Notes under the pieces: generated by a model | What the model was told of the DNA's origin: nothing | The model's input: only the letters and a program-made list of their open reading frames with translations | Database searches by the model: none | Source: Chitinophaga sp. YR627 | Lineage (GTDB): Bacteria > Bacteroidota > Bacteroidia > Chitinophagales > Chitinophagaceae | Direction: 5' to 3' | DNA length: 64,000 nucleotides | Assembly (NCBI RefSeq): GCF_900114995.1 | Contig: NZ_FOUX01000001.1 | Coordinates: forward strand, 1,736,001 to 1,800,000 | Made by a program: the position numbers and the translations under genes | Shown: piece after piece, positions 17,621 through 27,334 of the stretch | How positions within the stretch are numbered: position 1 is the first letter of the stretch | Layout of the letters: the number at the start of each line of letters is the position of its first letter

Positions 17621-19803
17621 GTACAACAACAAACACGAGCAGGCGTAATTTCCTGAAAACCGGCGCCGTATTGGGTAGCGGTCTCCTGATCTCATTTACC
17701 ATTCCTGGAGCAAAGAAGGCTGCCGCCGCTGGTGCGGCTTCTATGCTGGGTCCTCAGAGCGGAGCTGCATTTGCACCTAACGCCTATCTGCATATCACTG
17801 CTGATAACCAGATCCTGGTATACCTCGCCCATGCTGAAATGGGACAGGGTATCTGGACCACCTTATCAATGCTGATCGCTGAAGAACTGGACGTAGACAT
17901 CACTAAGATGGTTGTACAACACGGGGACGCATGGAAACCGTATAACCACACCTTGTTTGGTATTCAGATCACCGGTGGTTCCAGCACGACCTATTCTGAG
18001 TTCGACAGATACCGTAAAGCCGGTGCGACCGCCAGAGTGCTGCTGGTAGAAGCAGCTGCGAAGAAATTCGGGGTAAGTCCGTCTGAATGTAAGACGGAAA
18101 ACGGTGTAGTCACTGCAGGTGGTAAAAGCGCCACTTACGGCGAACTGGCCACTGAAGCGGGCACACTAACGCCTCCGGCTGACGTACCACTAAGAGACGC
18201 AAAAGACTGGAAATACATCGGTAAAGGTGTTAAACGCCTCGATACACCGGCTAAAATAAACGGTACTGCAAAATTCGGTATGGATGTGCAGTTCCCTGGC
18301 ATGCTCACAGCGGTTGTTTTACATGCACCTGTTTTCGGCGCGAAAGTAAAATCCCTGGATGCAACTAAAGCCAAAGCGATTCCCGGTGTAAAACAGGTCG
18401 TACAGATCCCTTCAGGGGTGGCTGTGCTGGCGGACAACTACTGGGTTGCCAAAAAAGGCCGCGCAGCATTGAAAGTTGACTGGGACCTGGGTCCAGGTGC
18501 ACAGGTTGACTCCAAAGCCATGCTGGCAGCATATAAAAAGCTGGCGCAAACGCCTGGCGCTCCGGCCAGCAAAGCGGGTAACGTAGACTCAGGGATGTCC
18601 AAAGCGGCTAAAACAGTCGAAGCGGAATATAGCTTCCCTTATCTGGCACACGCGCCGATGGAACCATTGAACGTGACCATCGAACTGAAAAACGGCCAGT
18701 GCCAGATCTGGTGTGGTACACAAATGCCAGGTATGGATCAGGTGGCAGCCGCAAAAGTACTCGGACTCCAGCCCGAACAGGTAAGGGTAAATACCACATT
18801 CCTGGGTGGTGGTTTCGGCCGCAGGGCTACACCGGCATCCGATTTCGTCATCGAAGCCGCACAGATCATCAAGGCAAGTGGCAAACCACTCGTGAAAATG
18901 GTGTGGGCACGCGAAGATGACGTAAAAGGCGGTTTCTATCGTCCGGCTTTCGTACACAATGTGAAAGTTGGGCTGGATGCCAATGGTATGCCGATCGCCT
19001 GGCAACATAACATCGTCGGACAATCCATTATGGAAGGCACCCTCTTCGCGGCTATGATCAAAGATGGTATCGATGCCGCCTCCGTAGAAGGGGTCGCTGA
19101 TTCTCCTTACGTGGAAGCGGTTCCTGACAGACTGGTAACCCTGCACTCGCCTAAAAATGCAGTACCCGTGCTCTGGTGGCGTTCTGTTGGTCATACCCAC
19201 ACCGGTATGGTCATGGAAACCGTCATCGACGAACTGGCACATGCCGCTGGTAAAGACCCGCTGGCATACCGCCAGGAACTGCTGAAAGAACATCCGAGAC
19301 ACCTCGCTGCGCTGAACCTGGCTGCTGAAAAAGCAGGATGGGGTAAGCCGGTAGCTGCCGGACGATTCAGAGGCATTGCCGTACACGAGTCCTTCCAGAG
19401 CTATGTAGCACACGTGGTAGAAATTTCCCTCAACAACGACGGTACTATTAAGGTGCATAAAGTGGTGAGTGCTATTGACTGCGGACTGGCAGTAAACCCT
19501 GACGGTGTGAAAGCCCAAATAGAGAGCGGTATCAACTTCGGGGTATCCGGTGCGTTACTGGGTGAAATCACCCTGGAAAATGGCCGCGTACAACAAGGCA
19601 ACTTTAACGATTACGTGGTATCAAGGATGTTTGATACACCGGCAGAAATAGAAGTGCATATTGTGAACAGTACAGGCAAAATGGGCGGTGTCGGTGAACC
19701 CGGCGTACCTCCTGTAGCTCCTGCTATTGCTAACGCATACTTCGTTGCTACCGGCAAGCGCCTGAGAGATCTGCCTTTCAATAAGACGATCCTGCATGCT
19801 TAG
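17617..19803 (+). CDS. Molybdopterin-binding large subunit of isoquinoline 1-oxidoreductase-like hydroxylase
   Basis: 728 residues. The N-terminus has a twin-arginine signal ([21 protein letters not shown]), so the folded enzyme with its small partner is exported to the periplasm. The body is of the xanthine oxidase family type that binds Mo-pterin ([23 protein letters not shown] near residue 392, [13 protein letters not shown]). The catalytic glutamate is in [10 protein letters not shown] near residue 691. Such enzymes hydroxylate N-heterocycles or oxidise aldehydes using water; the real substrate is unknown. A GGAGG at 17603-17607, nine bases before the ATG, is an unusually good Shine-Dalgarno site for this phylum. 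No FAD subunit is present; the cytochrome gene 36 bases downstream probably takes the electrons. Confidence 0.92.
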   Translation: MSTTTNTSRRNFLKTGAVLGSGLLISFTIPGAKKAAAAGAASMLGPQSGAAFAPNAYLHITADNQILVYLAHAEMGQGIWTTLSMLIAEELDVDITKMVVQHGDAWKPYNHTLFGIQITGGSSTTYSEFDRYRKAGATARVLLVEAAAKKFGVSPSECKTENGVVTAGGKSATYGELATEAGTLTPPADVPLRDAKDWKYIGKGVKRLDTPAKINGTAKFGMDVQFPGMLTAVVLHAPVFGAKVKSLDATKAKAIPGVKQVVQIPSGVAVLADNYWVAKKGRAALKVDWDLGPGAQVDSKAMLAAYKKLAQTPGAPASKAGNVDSGMSKAAKTVEAEYSFPYLAHAPMEPLNVTIELKNGQCQIWCGTQMPGMDQVAAAKVLGLQPEQVRVNTTFLGGGFGRRATPASDFVIEAAQIIKASGKPLVKMVWAREDDVKGGFYRPAFVHNVKVGLDANGMPIAWQHNIVGQSIMEGTLFAAMIKDGIDAASVEGVADSPYVEAVPDRLVTLHSPKNAVPVLWWRSVGHTHTGMVMETVIDELAHAAGKDPLAYRQELLKEHPRHLAALNLAAEKAGWGKPVAAGRFRGIAVHESFQSYVAHVVEISLNNDGTIKVHKVVSAIDCGLAVNPDGVKAQIESGINFGVSGALLGEITLENGRVQQGNFNDYVVSRMFDTPAEIEVHIVNSTGKMGGVGEPGVPPVAPAIANAYFVATGKRLRDLPFNKTILHA

Positions 19804-19839
19804 GCATTCGTCCTGATTATTTACACGTAAAGCGATGTT

Positions 19840-20499
19840 ATGGCACAATCAACTAAAAACCAGAACTTTAATAAAAAGAAGGCTATTTACCTTCTGTTCG
19901 CTGTAACGGCAATTTCTTCGGTTGTAGTATCTTTCCGTACGGATGCGTTCAATTTGGTCCCGGGAGGGGAGAAAGTGACGCCACCGGTAACGGAAGCCGC
20001 AGAGCCGGACAGTGTGATCTCTAAAAAGGCCTTTCTGCAGGCTTATAAGGTGCTGATGCACCCGCGCTGTATGAACTGTCACCCAACCGGAGACAGACCA
20101 TTACAGGGGGACGACAGTCACATACATACCATGAATGTACAGCGTGGTGTGGACGGTAAAGGGCTTTACGCCATGAAATGCTCCAACTGCCACCAGCCAC
20201 AAAATACACCAGGGCTGCATATGCCTCCGGGTAATCCGAACTGGCACCTGCCACCTGCTGATATGAAAATGGTATTCCAGGGTAAATCTCCGAGAGAACT
20301 GGCGCAAACCATGCTGGATAAAAATCTGAATGGTCACAAGGACTTCAAAGACCTTATCGAGCACGTATCCAAAGATTCTCTCGTAGGTAGCGGATGGAAT
20401 CCGGCCGAAGGCCTGGCTCACCTGCCAATGACCCGCGCAGAATTTGTGAAACATTTCAAAACATGGCTGGATAAGGGTGCTTATCTGCCGGAGAAATAA
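19840..20499 (+). CDS. Two-heme c-type cytochrome, electron acceptor of the molybdo-hydroxylase
   Basis: 219 residues with a single N-terminal membrane anchor or signal (AIYLLFAVTAISSVVVSF). Two heme c attachment sites are seen: C77-M-N-C80-H81 and C114-S-N-C117-H118. Several later Met/His residues (GLHMPPGNPNWHLPPADMKM) could be axial ligands. Related proteins are annotated as an isoquinoline 1-oxidoreductase cytochrome subunit. Its position between the Mo subunit and xdhC supports the view that it carries electrons from the periplasmic enzyme to the respiratory chain. Confidence in cytochrome is high, in the partner moderate. Confidence 0.88.
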   Translation: MAQSTKNQNFNKKKAIYLLFAVTAISSVVVSFRTDAFNLVPGGEKVTPPVTEAAEPDSVISKKAFLQAYKVLMHPRCMNCHPTGDRPLQGDDSHIHTMNVQRGVDGKGLYAMKCSNCHQPQNTPGLHMPPGNPNWHLPPADMKMVFQGKSPRELAQTMLDKNLNGHKDFKDLIEHVSKDSLVGSGWNPAEGLAHLPMTRAEFVKHFKTWLDKGAYLPEK

Positions 20500-20502
20500 A
20501 GA

Positions 20503-21621
20503 ATGAAGGAAATCGAGGATATCATACGAGCGTACAAAGCTTCCCGGCAATCGGGAAAAAAGGTAGCATTGGCGACCGTTGTACACGTGGAAGGTTCTTC
20601 TTATCGTCGTCCGGGAGCAAGAATGCTTGTAACGGAAGACGGAGAGATGACCGGCGCTATCAGCGGCGGATGCCTGGAAGGGGATGCCTTAAGAAGGGCA
20701 TTGCTGGCCATCATCCAGCAGCAGAATAAGCTGGTGACCTACGATACAACGGATGAGGATGACGCAAAGATCGGTGTACAGCTGGGTTGCAACGGGATCG
20801 TACATATACTGTTCGAACCCATTGATCCGGAAGCGTCACATAATGCCATCCGCTTGCTGGAACAGGTGCTGGAGAAACGCGAGGACGCCGTATTAGTAAC
20901 GCTTTTCAGGTTAAACCAGGCTGCTGAGCAGCCTGGTACCTGTCTGCGCTATTCTGGTAATACCTTCGCAGGCAGCCTGGAAGACGGTGAACTGAAAACC
21001 ACCATCATGAACGACGTGCTGGAAGTATTCAGCACCAGACAGGGGATGGTAAAACAGTACGGTGACGAAAAACCAGTACTCCATGGGTTCGTGGAACTAT
21101 TGAAACCGCCTGTTTCCCTGATCATCGCCGGCGCCGGAAACGACGCTATGCCACTCGTGGAAATAGCCCGCATACAGGGCTGGCATACCACTGTGGTAGA
21201 CGGAAGACCACTCTATGCCACACCAGCCAGATTCCCAGGAGCCGGCAGGGTGATCGTCAGTAAAGCGAAAGAAGTACTGGATAAAGTGACAATCGATGAA
21301 AGAACGGTATTCGTGCTGATGACGCACAATTACAACTATGACCTCGCACTGCTGGAATTACTGCTGCAAAAAGAAGTAACTTACATCGGTACGCTGGGGC
21401 CAAAGACAAAGCTGGAACGCATGCTGGATGAACTGGCGGCCAAAGGCATCACCGTAAGTGCAGAAGACAGGGCCAGGATTCACGGTCCCGTGGGCCTGGA
21501 CATAGGCGCAGAAACAGCTGAGGAAATTGCATTGTCTGTGACGGCTGAAATAAAAAGCGTACTTTCAGAGAGGACCGGCATTCCTCTCCGGGATAAAAGC
21601 GGGCCGATACATACTTTGTAA
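20503..21621 (+). CDS. xdhC: XdhC/CoxI family Mo-cofactor maturation and insertion protein
   Basis: 372 residues, cytoplasmic. The N-terminal XdhC_CoxI domain has SSYRRPGARMLV and GAISGGCLEGD; the C-terminal XdhC_C domain has a Rossmann-type L-I-I-A-G-A-G-N-D motif (about residue 205) and the later MTHNYNYDLALLE and YIGTLGPKTKLERML signatures. Proteins of this family bind the molybdenum cofactor, support its sulfuration and hand it to xanthine-oxidase-type enzymes. It begins three bases after the cytochrome stop, so it is within the same transcript and serves the hydroxylase encoded upstream. Family length is normal. Confidence 0.92.
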   Translation: MKEIEDIIRAYKASRQSGKKVALATVVHVEGSSYRRPGARMLVTEDGEMTGAISGGCLEGDALRRALLAIIQQQNKLVTYDTTDEDDAKIGVQLGCNGIVHILFEPIDPEASHNAIRLLEQVLEKREDAVLVTLFRLNQAAEQPGTCLRYSGNTFAGSLEDGELKTTIMNDVLEVFSTRQGMVKQYGDEKPVLHGFVELLKPPVSLIIAGAGNDAMPLVEIARIQGWHTTVVDGRPLYATPARFPGAGRVIVSKAKEVLDKVTIDERTVFVLMTHNYNYDLALLELLLQKEVTYIGTLGPKTKLERMLDELAAKGITVSAEDRARIHGPVGLDIGAETAEEIALSVTAEIKSVLSERTGIPLRDKSGPIHTL

Positions 21622-21626
21622 ATCGT

Positions 21627-22232
21627 ATGGATATGGAAAAATACGGTGTAATCATTCTGGGGGCGGGTAATTCCTCCCGCCTGGGACAGCCGAAACAGTT
21701 GCTGATGTACAAGGGTAAAACCCTGATCTGTCAGATGGCAGAAGAGGCAATAGCCGCAGTGGGAAGTCCCGTTGTACTCGTAACAGGTGCAAATGCACCC
21801 CAGATACTGGAGAAATTGTGCGGATTCGCCATCGAAATAATAGAGAATGAACAATGGTCGGAAGGGATGGGCTCTTCCATCAGTACCGGAATGAAAGCCA
21901 TCGCCAAACATCCCGGTCTTGCAGGCGTCATCATTATGGTATGTGATCAACCCTTTGTGAATGCAGCACTCCTGCAACAACTGATAGATCAGCAGACGAT
22001 CGCCGGAAAAGGCATCATCGCCAGCACATACGATAATACAGCCGGCACTCCCGTTCTTTTCAGCAATACTTATTTTGACGCACTGACCGCTCTCGAAGGA
22101 CAGCAGGGCGCTAAAAAGATATTACAGCAGTCTACCGATGACCTGGCACTTGTGCCATTTCCCCTAGGCGCGCTGGATATAGATACCGCTGAAGATTATC
22201 AGCGATTACTAACAGGGCAAGTTGCAAACTGA
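21627..22232 (+). CDS. MobA/MocA-like molybdenum cofactor nucleotidyltransferase
   Basis: 201 residues. The N-terminus V-I-I-L-G-A-G-N-S-S-R-L-G-Q-P-K-Q-L-L is the nucleotide-binding loop of the NTP_transf_3 family; the G-x-G-x-S-x-R-x-G-x-x-K pattern is complete. MVCDQPFVN (around residue 110) holds the metal-binding D of the V-x-D-x-P motif, here CDQP. MocA enzymes join CMP to Mo-molybdopterin to make MCD, the form used by many xanthine-oxidase-type enzymes, which fits the hydroxylase in this operon. A choice between MocA and MobA is inferred from context only. The stop overlaps the moaA start by one base. Confidence 0.85.
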   Translation: MDMEKYGVIILGAGNSSRLGQPKQLLMYKGKTLICQMAEEAIAAVGSPVVLVTGANAPQILEKLCGFAIEIIENEQWSEGMGSSISTGMKAIAKHPGLAGVIIMVCDQPFVNAALLQQLIDQQTIAGKGIIASTYDNTAGTPVLFSNTYFDALTALEGQQGAKKILQQSTDDLALVPFPLGALDIDTAEDYQRLLTGQVAN

Positions 22233-23212
22233 TGATAATTGATTCGTATAACCGTGTGCATGATTACCTGCGGATTTCCCTGACAGATAACTGTAACCTG
22301 CGGTGTTTTTACTGCATGCCGGAAGAAGACTATGACTTCACGCCAGCTTCCCGGTTAATGCAGGCCGACGAAATAGCCACTTTAGCAGGCATTTTTGCCG
22401 CCAATGGTGTCCGTAAGATCAGACTCACCGGTGGTGAGCCGCTGGTAAGGAAAGATGCCGCAAAGATCATACTTTCCCTTTCCCGCCTGCCGGTAGAACT
22501 GACCATGACCACCAACGGCGCAAGACTGCATGAATTTACCGATGTACTGCAGGAAGCCGGCATACGTTCCCTGAATATCAGTCTCGATACATTACAGGCA
22601 GATAAATTTATGCTGGTCACCCGCCGTGACCTCTTTCACCAGGTGAAAAACAATATAGATCTTCTGCTCAACATGGGCATCCGTGTGAAAGTCAATGTAG
22701 TGATGATGAAAGGCCTGAACGATAACGAGATCAATGATTTCATTGCCTGGACCAAACACACGCCTGTACACGTGCGCTTTATTGAATTCATGCCTTTCAG
22801 CGGTAACCGCTGGACCAGCAACAAGGTCATGTCACTCCAGGAAATCCTGCACACCATTAGTGCCGAATATGATTTCCTACCTTTGAAAGGAGGTGCGCAT
22901 GATACAGCTAAAGGATTCATCGTACCCGGACACGCTGGTACATTCTCCGTCATCAGTACCATGACCGAACCTTTCTGTGGTACCTGCAACAGGATGCGGC
23001 TGACGGCTGACGGCAAACTGAAAAACTGCCTCTTCTCCAAAGGAGAAACAGACCTGCTGACCGCCCTGCGGAACAAGGAAGAAATACTGCCACTCATACA
23101 GACGAACATTCTGAGTAAAGCAAAAGAACTCGGTGGACAATTCACCGGTAAACTGGAAGACGTACACGCAGAACTGATCGAAAACAGAAGTATGATCACC
23201 ATCGGCGGATAA
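22232..23212 (+). CDS. moaA: GTP 3',8-cyclase MoaA
   Basis: 326 residues. Radical SAM enzyme for the first step of molybdenum cofactor synthesis, GTP to 3',8-cyclo-7,8-dihydro-GTP. The SAM cluster motif is C21-x3-C25-x2-C28 (NCNLRCFYC). The second [4Fe-4S] cluster is bound by C249-x2-C252-x13-C266 (CGTCNRMRLTADGKLKNC). The SAM-binding TGGEPLVRKD is present, and the chain ends in the functional Gly-Gly tail (ITIGG). Length is normal. The ATG overlaps the preceding stop (TGATG). MoaC, MoaE, MoaD and MoeA are not in this window and must be elsewhere. Confidence 0.95.
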   Translation: MIIDSYNRVHDYLRISLTDNCNLRCFYCMPEEDYDFTPASRLMQADEIATLAGIFAANGVRKIRLTGGEPLVRKDAAKIILSLSRLPVELTMTTNGARLHEFTDVLQEAGIRSLNISLDTLQADKFMLVTRRDLFHQVKNNIDLLLNMGIRVKVNVVMMKGLNDNEINDFIAWTKHTPVHVRFIEFMPFSGNRWTSNKVMSLQEILHTISAEYDFLPLKGGAHDTAKGFIVPGHAGTFSVISTMTEPFCGTCNRMRLTADGKLKNCLFSKGETDLLTALRNKEEILPLIQTNILSKAKELGGQFTGKLEDVHAELIENRSMITIGG

Positions 23213-23234
23213 ACAATAACCATCATCGGTATAT

Positions 23235-23264
23235 GTGTAGCCCGGACAGTGAGCATCGCTACAC
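23235..23264. promoter_or_regulatory. Inverted repeat before the ModE-like gene
   Basis: GTGTAGC (23235-23241) and GCTACAC (23258-23264) form a perfect 7-bp inverted repeat in the 91-base gap between moaA and the regulator. It could be an operator or a weak RNA hairpin. It does not resemble the known proteobacterial ModE box, so the role is open. Confidence 0.3.
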
Positions 23265-23303
23265 GCAACAATAAGCACTAAAAGCACAACCGGCATCTGA
23301 ATC

Positions 23304-23669
23304 ATGGAAAAGGCAATCAAAGACATTCTCTCTAACGGCGTATTAAAAGTAAATGGCAGTTTATGGCTGGAAGGTAACGGCAAACGTTTCTTTGGTCCCG
23401 GACCTGTACAATTACTGGAACTCATACAGGAAACCGGCTCTATCAACCAGGCCGCCAAACGCATGAAGATGTCTTACAAGAAAGCCTGGGAACTGATTAA
23501 CAATCTGAATAGTATGGCAGGCACGCCACTGGTTATTACCAGTACCGGCGGCGATAACGGGGGAGGTTCTGCGATTTCCGAAGAAGCCCTCCAGCTGATC
23601 GCTTACCATCGTGAACTGAGGGTCCGGTTCAGCAAATTTCTCGAAGAAGAGACACAACGCTTAAAATAA
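23304..23669 (+). CDS. ModE N-terminal-type winged-helix regulator (no molybdate-binding domain)
   Basis: 121 residues. The segment FGPGPVQLLELIQETGSINQAAKRMKMSYKKAWELI is the LysR-like winged helix of ModE, including the typical S-I-N-Q-A-A-x-x-M-x-M-S-Y-x-x-A-W. The wing follows (GGDNGGGSAISEEALQLI). The TOBE/Mop domains that sense molybdate in full-length ModE are absent, so sensing must occur in some other way or not at all; short proteins of this kind are common in Bacteroidota Mo clusters. It lies 91 bases after moaA and just before a terminator. It probably regulates the Mo genes; this is inference. Confidence 0.88.
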   Translation: MEKAIKDILSNGVLKVNGSLWLEGNGKRFFGPGPVQLLELIQETGSINQAAKRMKMSYKKAWELINNLNSMAGTPLVITSTGGDNGGGSAISEEALQLIAYHRELRVRFSKFLEEETQRLK

Positions 23670-23681
23670 CAACTCGCACAC

Positions 23682-23706
23682 AGCACATCCGATATGTGCT
23701 TTTTTT
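23682..23706 (+). terminator. Terminator between ModE-like gene and TonB receptor
   Basis: AGCACAT (23682-23688), loop CCGAT, ATGTGCT (23694-23700), followed by a T-run to 23706. It separates the receptor gene from the Mo operon, so the receptor either has its own promoter or is expressed by read-through. Confidence 0.8.
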
Positions 23707-23752
23707 ACCTGCTCGTTATATCCCAAAGGATACAACGAAACAAATAACTATT

Positions 23753-26305
23753 ATGACCAAATATCTAATCATCGTCTCCGGCTTTGTCAGTACAGGTGCG
23801 TACGCACAGGATGCGTCTTATGTACAGAAAGACACTACTGTGAAGATATTATCAGAAGTAACCGTATCTGCATCCCGCACCAGGGAAAGCCTGCTCCGTT
23901 CTCCCGTGAGCATTCAGAAAGCAGGTGAACAATACTTTCGTATGTCTGCCGCACCTTCTTTCTATGACGCACTCGAACACTTACAGGGCGTACAGCTGAT
24001 CACCCCAAGCCTGGGCTTTAAAGTGTTAAATGCACGGGGATTCGCCAATACTACCAATGTACGTTTTGCGCAATTAGTAGACGGAATGGATGTAGCATCT
24101 CCGCATATCGGCGGACCAATCGCCAATGCCCTTGGACCCTCTGACCTGGATGTTACCAACGTAGAGATATTACCTGGTGTAGCATCCGCACTCTATGGAA
24201 TGAACACCGTGAATGGTCTGGCGAATATTTCGACTAAAAACCCTTTTACTTCAGAAGGACTAAGCATACAGCAAAAAACAGCCCTGACACACCTGGGTGA
24301 CGCTAACAGCGCCGTAAAAGCCTATACTGAAACAAGTATCAGATGGGCAAAGGTGATCAGTCCGAAGCTGGCTTTTAAGATCAATGGTACCTTTAACCAG
24401 GGTTATGACTGGGTAGCCAATGATCACCGGGAACTGAATGGTCAGGCGAATGCCAGTACCGGTCTGCTGGGCAAAGACAACCCTGCACAGGACCCATTAA
24501 GCAGTTATGGGAATGAATCATCGGACAGAAAAACGATCAGCCTTGGTGGCCGCAATTATGTTGTAGCGCGTACCGGTTATGATGAGAAGGACGTCGTAGA
24601 TTATGACCTGCGTAATATCAAAGCGGATGCGGGTATTTATTATCAGCTGAAACCAGGCATGACATTAACATACCTTTATCATATGGCCCTGCTGGACAAT
24701 GTATACCAGCGTGCTAACCGCTTTCGTCTGGAAGATTACCTCGTACAGCAACACGGTATACAGTTCCAGTCCAACAGCGTACAGCTGAAGGTCTATCTGA
24801 ACAGAGAAAATACAGGTAATTCCTATAACCTTCGTTCCATGGCGGAGAATATTGACCGTAACTACAAACCGGACAACCTATGGTATGCTGACTATACCAC
24901 CGCATTCAATACTGCCACCGGCGCAGGTGCGACTGTTGCAGACGCACACAGACAGGGTAGGATAGCAGCTGATGCAGGCCGTCCCTTACCTGGTACAGCA
25001 GCATTCTCTAATAGTCTGACCCAACTTGCCCAGATCAATAACTGGGATATCGGCGCAGCCCTGAAAGTAAAAGCCAGTTTCATTCACGCAGAAGGACAGG
25101 TAGACCTTACCCAGGACCTGCTGAGCAGTCTGAAAGAAAAAGCAGGTTTGCAGATCCTGGTGGGTGGCGATCATCGGACCTATATCATTGAACCGGATGG
25201 CAACTACTTCATCAATCCAAAGGCAGGGAAAGAATACACCAATATTCACTATGCAAAAACAGGCGGTTTTGTATCTGTTACCAAAACACTGTTAGACGGT
25301 GATCTGAAACTGGGCGCTATCCTCAGAGGCGATAAGAATGACTATTTTGACCTGATGATCACGCCTCGCTTTACCGCTGTTTATTCTCCGGTAAATACAC
25401 AGCATTTCCGGGCATCTTACCAGAGCGGCTACCGCTATCCGAGCATCTTTGAAGCCTATTCTAATGTAAATAGCGGTGGTGTGAAACGTGTAGGCGGTCT
25501 GCCGGCTATGTCACAGGGGATCTTTGAAAATGCCTGGCTGGCATCTTCTATTACTTCTTTCCAGCAAGCCGTGTTGAATGACGTCAATACCGCCGGACTC
25601 ACACAAAATCAGGCGATCGAAAAGAATAAAGGTCTGCTGAAGAAAAATCCTTACACCTACATCAAAGCCGAACACGTGAAATCTATGGAAATAGGCTATA
25701 AAGGGATCTTCGATGACGGCAGATTCTTTATCGACGCAGAAGCCTACCTGAATAAGTACAAAAATTTTATCGCACAGGCGAATATGAATGTGCCAAATAC
25801 GGCAGTAGCCGATTCTATTCCTTATGCACTCTATAACAAGAGCAAACAGAGTCCTTACCGTATGTGGACGAATTCACAGACAGAAGTGAATAACTACGGT
25901 GGTAGTCTCGGGTTGACTTATACCGAAAAAGGCTATGTCGCCAATGCAAATGTGACCTATGCTAAACTGAAAATGTCGGATAAGGAAGACGGACTGGAAG
26001 ATGGATTTAATACCCCTTCCTGGACCCTGAATGTTTCCGTAGCAAAGGAGCGCATCTTAAAGCATGCAGGCGCCGGTATTTCCTGGAAATGGCAGAGCAG
26101 TTACTACTGGCAGTCTTTCCTCGTAAATGGCGATGTGGACGCTTATTCTACGGTCGATGCACAGGTAACCTATCTATTTGACAAGATCAACTGTAAGGCC
26201 AAACTAGGAGCCAGTAACCTGTTGAATAAGTATTATTACTCCTTCCTCGGCGGACCATCCATCGGAGGGATGTATTACCTGACATTGACGTATGGCATAC
26301 GCTAA
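23753..26305 (+). CDS. TonB-dependent receptor of the molybdenum cluster
   Basis: 850 residues from ATG 23753, which begins the signal peptide (TKYLIIVSGFVSTGAYAQ). The frame can be extended to 23696, but that stretch lies over the preceding terminator. There is no carboxypeptidase-like N-domain. The plug runs from VTVSASRTRESLLRSPVSI to about residue 165 (DGMDVASPHIGG, VEILPGVASALYGMNTVNGLANIST), then a 22-strand-type barrel ends in ...GGMYYLTLTYGIR. It directly follows MoaA and the ModE-like regulator, so its ligand may be molybdate, a molybdenum chelate, or the hydroxylase's substrate; the sequence alone does not decide. No ModABC transporter is in the window. Confidence 0.85.
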   Translation: MTKYLIIVSGFVSTGAYAQDASYVQKDTTVKILSEVTVSASRTRESLLRSPVSIQKAGEQYFRMSAAPSFYDALEHLQGVQLITPSLGFKVLNARGFANTTNVRFAQLVDGMDVASPHIGGPIANALGPSDLDVTNVEILPGVASALYGMNTVNGLANISTKNPFTSEGLSIQQKTALTHLGDANSAVKAYTETSIRWAKVISPKLAFKINGTFNQGYDWVANDHRELNGQANASTGLLGKDNPAQDPLSSYGNESSDRKTISLGGRNYVVARTGYDEKDVVDYDLRNIKADAGIYYQLKPGMTLTYLYHMALLDNVYQRANRFRLEDYLVQQHGIQFQSNSVQLKVYLNRENTGNSYNLRSMAENIDRNYKPDNLWYADYTTAFNTATGAGATVADAHRQGRIAADAGRPLPGTAAFSNSLTQLAQINNWDIGAALKVKASFIHAEGQVDLTQDLLSSLKEKAGLQILVGGDHRTYIIEPDGNYFINPKAGKEYTNIHYAKTGGFVSVTKTLLDGDLKLGAILRGDKNDYFDLMITPRFTAVYSPVNTQHFRASYQSGYRYPSIFEAYSNVNSGGVKRVGGLPAMSQGIFENAWLASSITSFQQAVLNDVNTAGLTQNQAIEKNKGLLKKNPYTYIKAEHVKSMEIGYKGIFDDGRFFIDAEAYLNKYKNFIAQANMNVPNTAVADSIPYALYNKSKQSPYRMWTNSQTEVNNYGGSLGLTYTEKGYVANANVTYAKLKMSDKEDGLEDGFNTPSWTLNVSVAKERILKHAGAGISWKWQSSYYWQSFLVNGDVDAYSTVDAQVTYLFDKINCKAKLGASNLLNKYYYSFLGGPSIGGMYYLTLTYGIR

Positions 26306-26372
26306 TAAGGACTATCCTTTTAAATAGCTGCTAAAATCAGCTACGGATTCCTGCGGATTTTATGCAAAACGA

Positions 26373-26425
26373 TTTGAGTAAGACTATTTTAACGTAGATT
26401 TATGTTAGATTAGTCTTATCTCAAA
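26373..26425. promoter_or_regulatory. Imperfect inverted repeat just before the AraC gene
   Basis: TTTGAGTAAGACTA (26373-26386) is repeated in inverted form at 26411-26425 as TAGTCTTATCTCAAA, with one extra base. A smaller TAAC/GTTA pair lies inside. The right arm ends ten bases before the ATG. It may be an autoregulatory operator or a leader hairpin that hides the start site. Confidence 0.45.
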
Positions 26426-26434
26426 TTTGATAAT

Positions 26435-27334
26435 ATGGAAGCCAACGCACACAGGAGTCAGGGATTTGTTGGATGTGACGGAGTAAGGATTGAGAATGGT
26501 AATTTTAAAGTACATGTAGCCAGTAATCAATATAAAGCCGCTTCTCCATATATCCGCAGGGATTTCTACAAAATAACATTGTTCAAAGGTATTTCCAGAC
26601 TGCATTATGCAGATACTGGCATCCTCATCGACAGACCCGCACTGACATTCTCCAATCCACTGGTGCCTTATAGCTGGGAACCTATCTCAGACCACTGGAA
26701 CGGATTCTATTGTCAGTTTACAGAAGAGTTCATGAACATCCATGAACGCAATAACCTCTCCTTCCAGGATTCTCCCTTGTTCAAAATAGGCGGTAATCCC
26801 GTTTGTTTTTTGTCTGAAGAACAGTACGCCAATGTAGCGTCTCTTTTCAGAAAAATGATCGAAGAAGAAGCCACCGATTACGTACACAAATACGAAGTCA
26901 TCAAAAACTACGTGAACCTCATCATCCATGAAGCTTTACGTATGCAACCGGCAACGCCTGTCAGCAGGCCTACCAGCGCGGCGGTACGTATCACGATGTC
27001 ATTTATGGAGCTGCTGGAAAAACAATTCCCGGTACTGACACCTTCACAGGCACTGGAACTGAAAACAGCAGGCGATTATGCAAAAAACCTGGCCATCCAC
27101 GTCAATCACCTCAATCACGCAGTGAGAGATGTAACAGGCAAAGCCACTACCGTGCATATCAGGGAGCGTATTATTGCAGAAGCTAAATTATTGCTGAGAA
27201 ATACAGACTGGAGTATAGCAGATATCGCTTACGCGTTGGGGTTCGACTATCCGGCTTATTTCAATAACTTTTTCAAAAAACAGACGGGGATGACACCCCG
27301 GTCTGCCAAATTAGTAACAACAGGAAGTATCTAA
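26435..27334 (+). CDS. AraC-family transcription regulator
   Basis: 299 residues, cytoplasmic. The N-terminal ~170 residues form a cupin-like ligand domain (FKGISRLHYADTGILIDRPALTFSNPLVPYSWEP, FYCQFTEEFMN). The C-terminal AraC DNA-binding domain has two helix-turn-helix units (YAKNLAIHVNHLNHAVRDVTG and IADIAYALGFDYPAYFNNFFKKQTGMTPR). This subtype is very common in Bacteroidota. The target is unknown; it follows the Mo-cluster receptor by 130 bases on the same strand with an inverted repeat at its start. It converges with the DUF6965 gene and overlaps its end by four bases. Confidence 0.88.
   Translation: MEANAHRSQGFVGCDGVRIENGNFKVHVASNQYKAASPYIRRDFYKITLFKGISRLHYADTGILIDRPALTFSNPLVPYSWEPISDHWNGFYCQFTEEFMNIHERNNLSFQDSPLFKIGGNPVCFLSEEQYANVASLFRKMIEEEATDYVHKYEVIKNYVNLIIHEALRMQPATPVSRPTSAAVRITMSFMELLEKQFPVLTPSQALELKTAGDYAKNLAIHVNHLNHAVRDVTGKATTVHIRERIIAEAKLLLRNTDWSIADIAYALGFDYPAYFNNFFKKQTGMTPRSAKLVTTGSI

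Noticed and set aside
18589..19518. Minus-strand open frame of 309 codons
   Set aside because: Lies wholly inside the molybdopterin-binding subunit gene, whose motifs are unmistakable on the plus strand.
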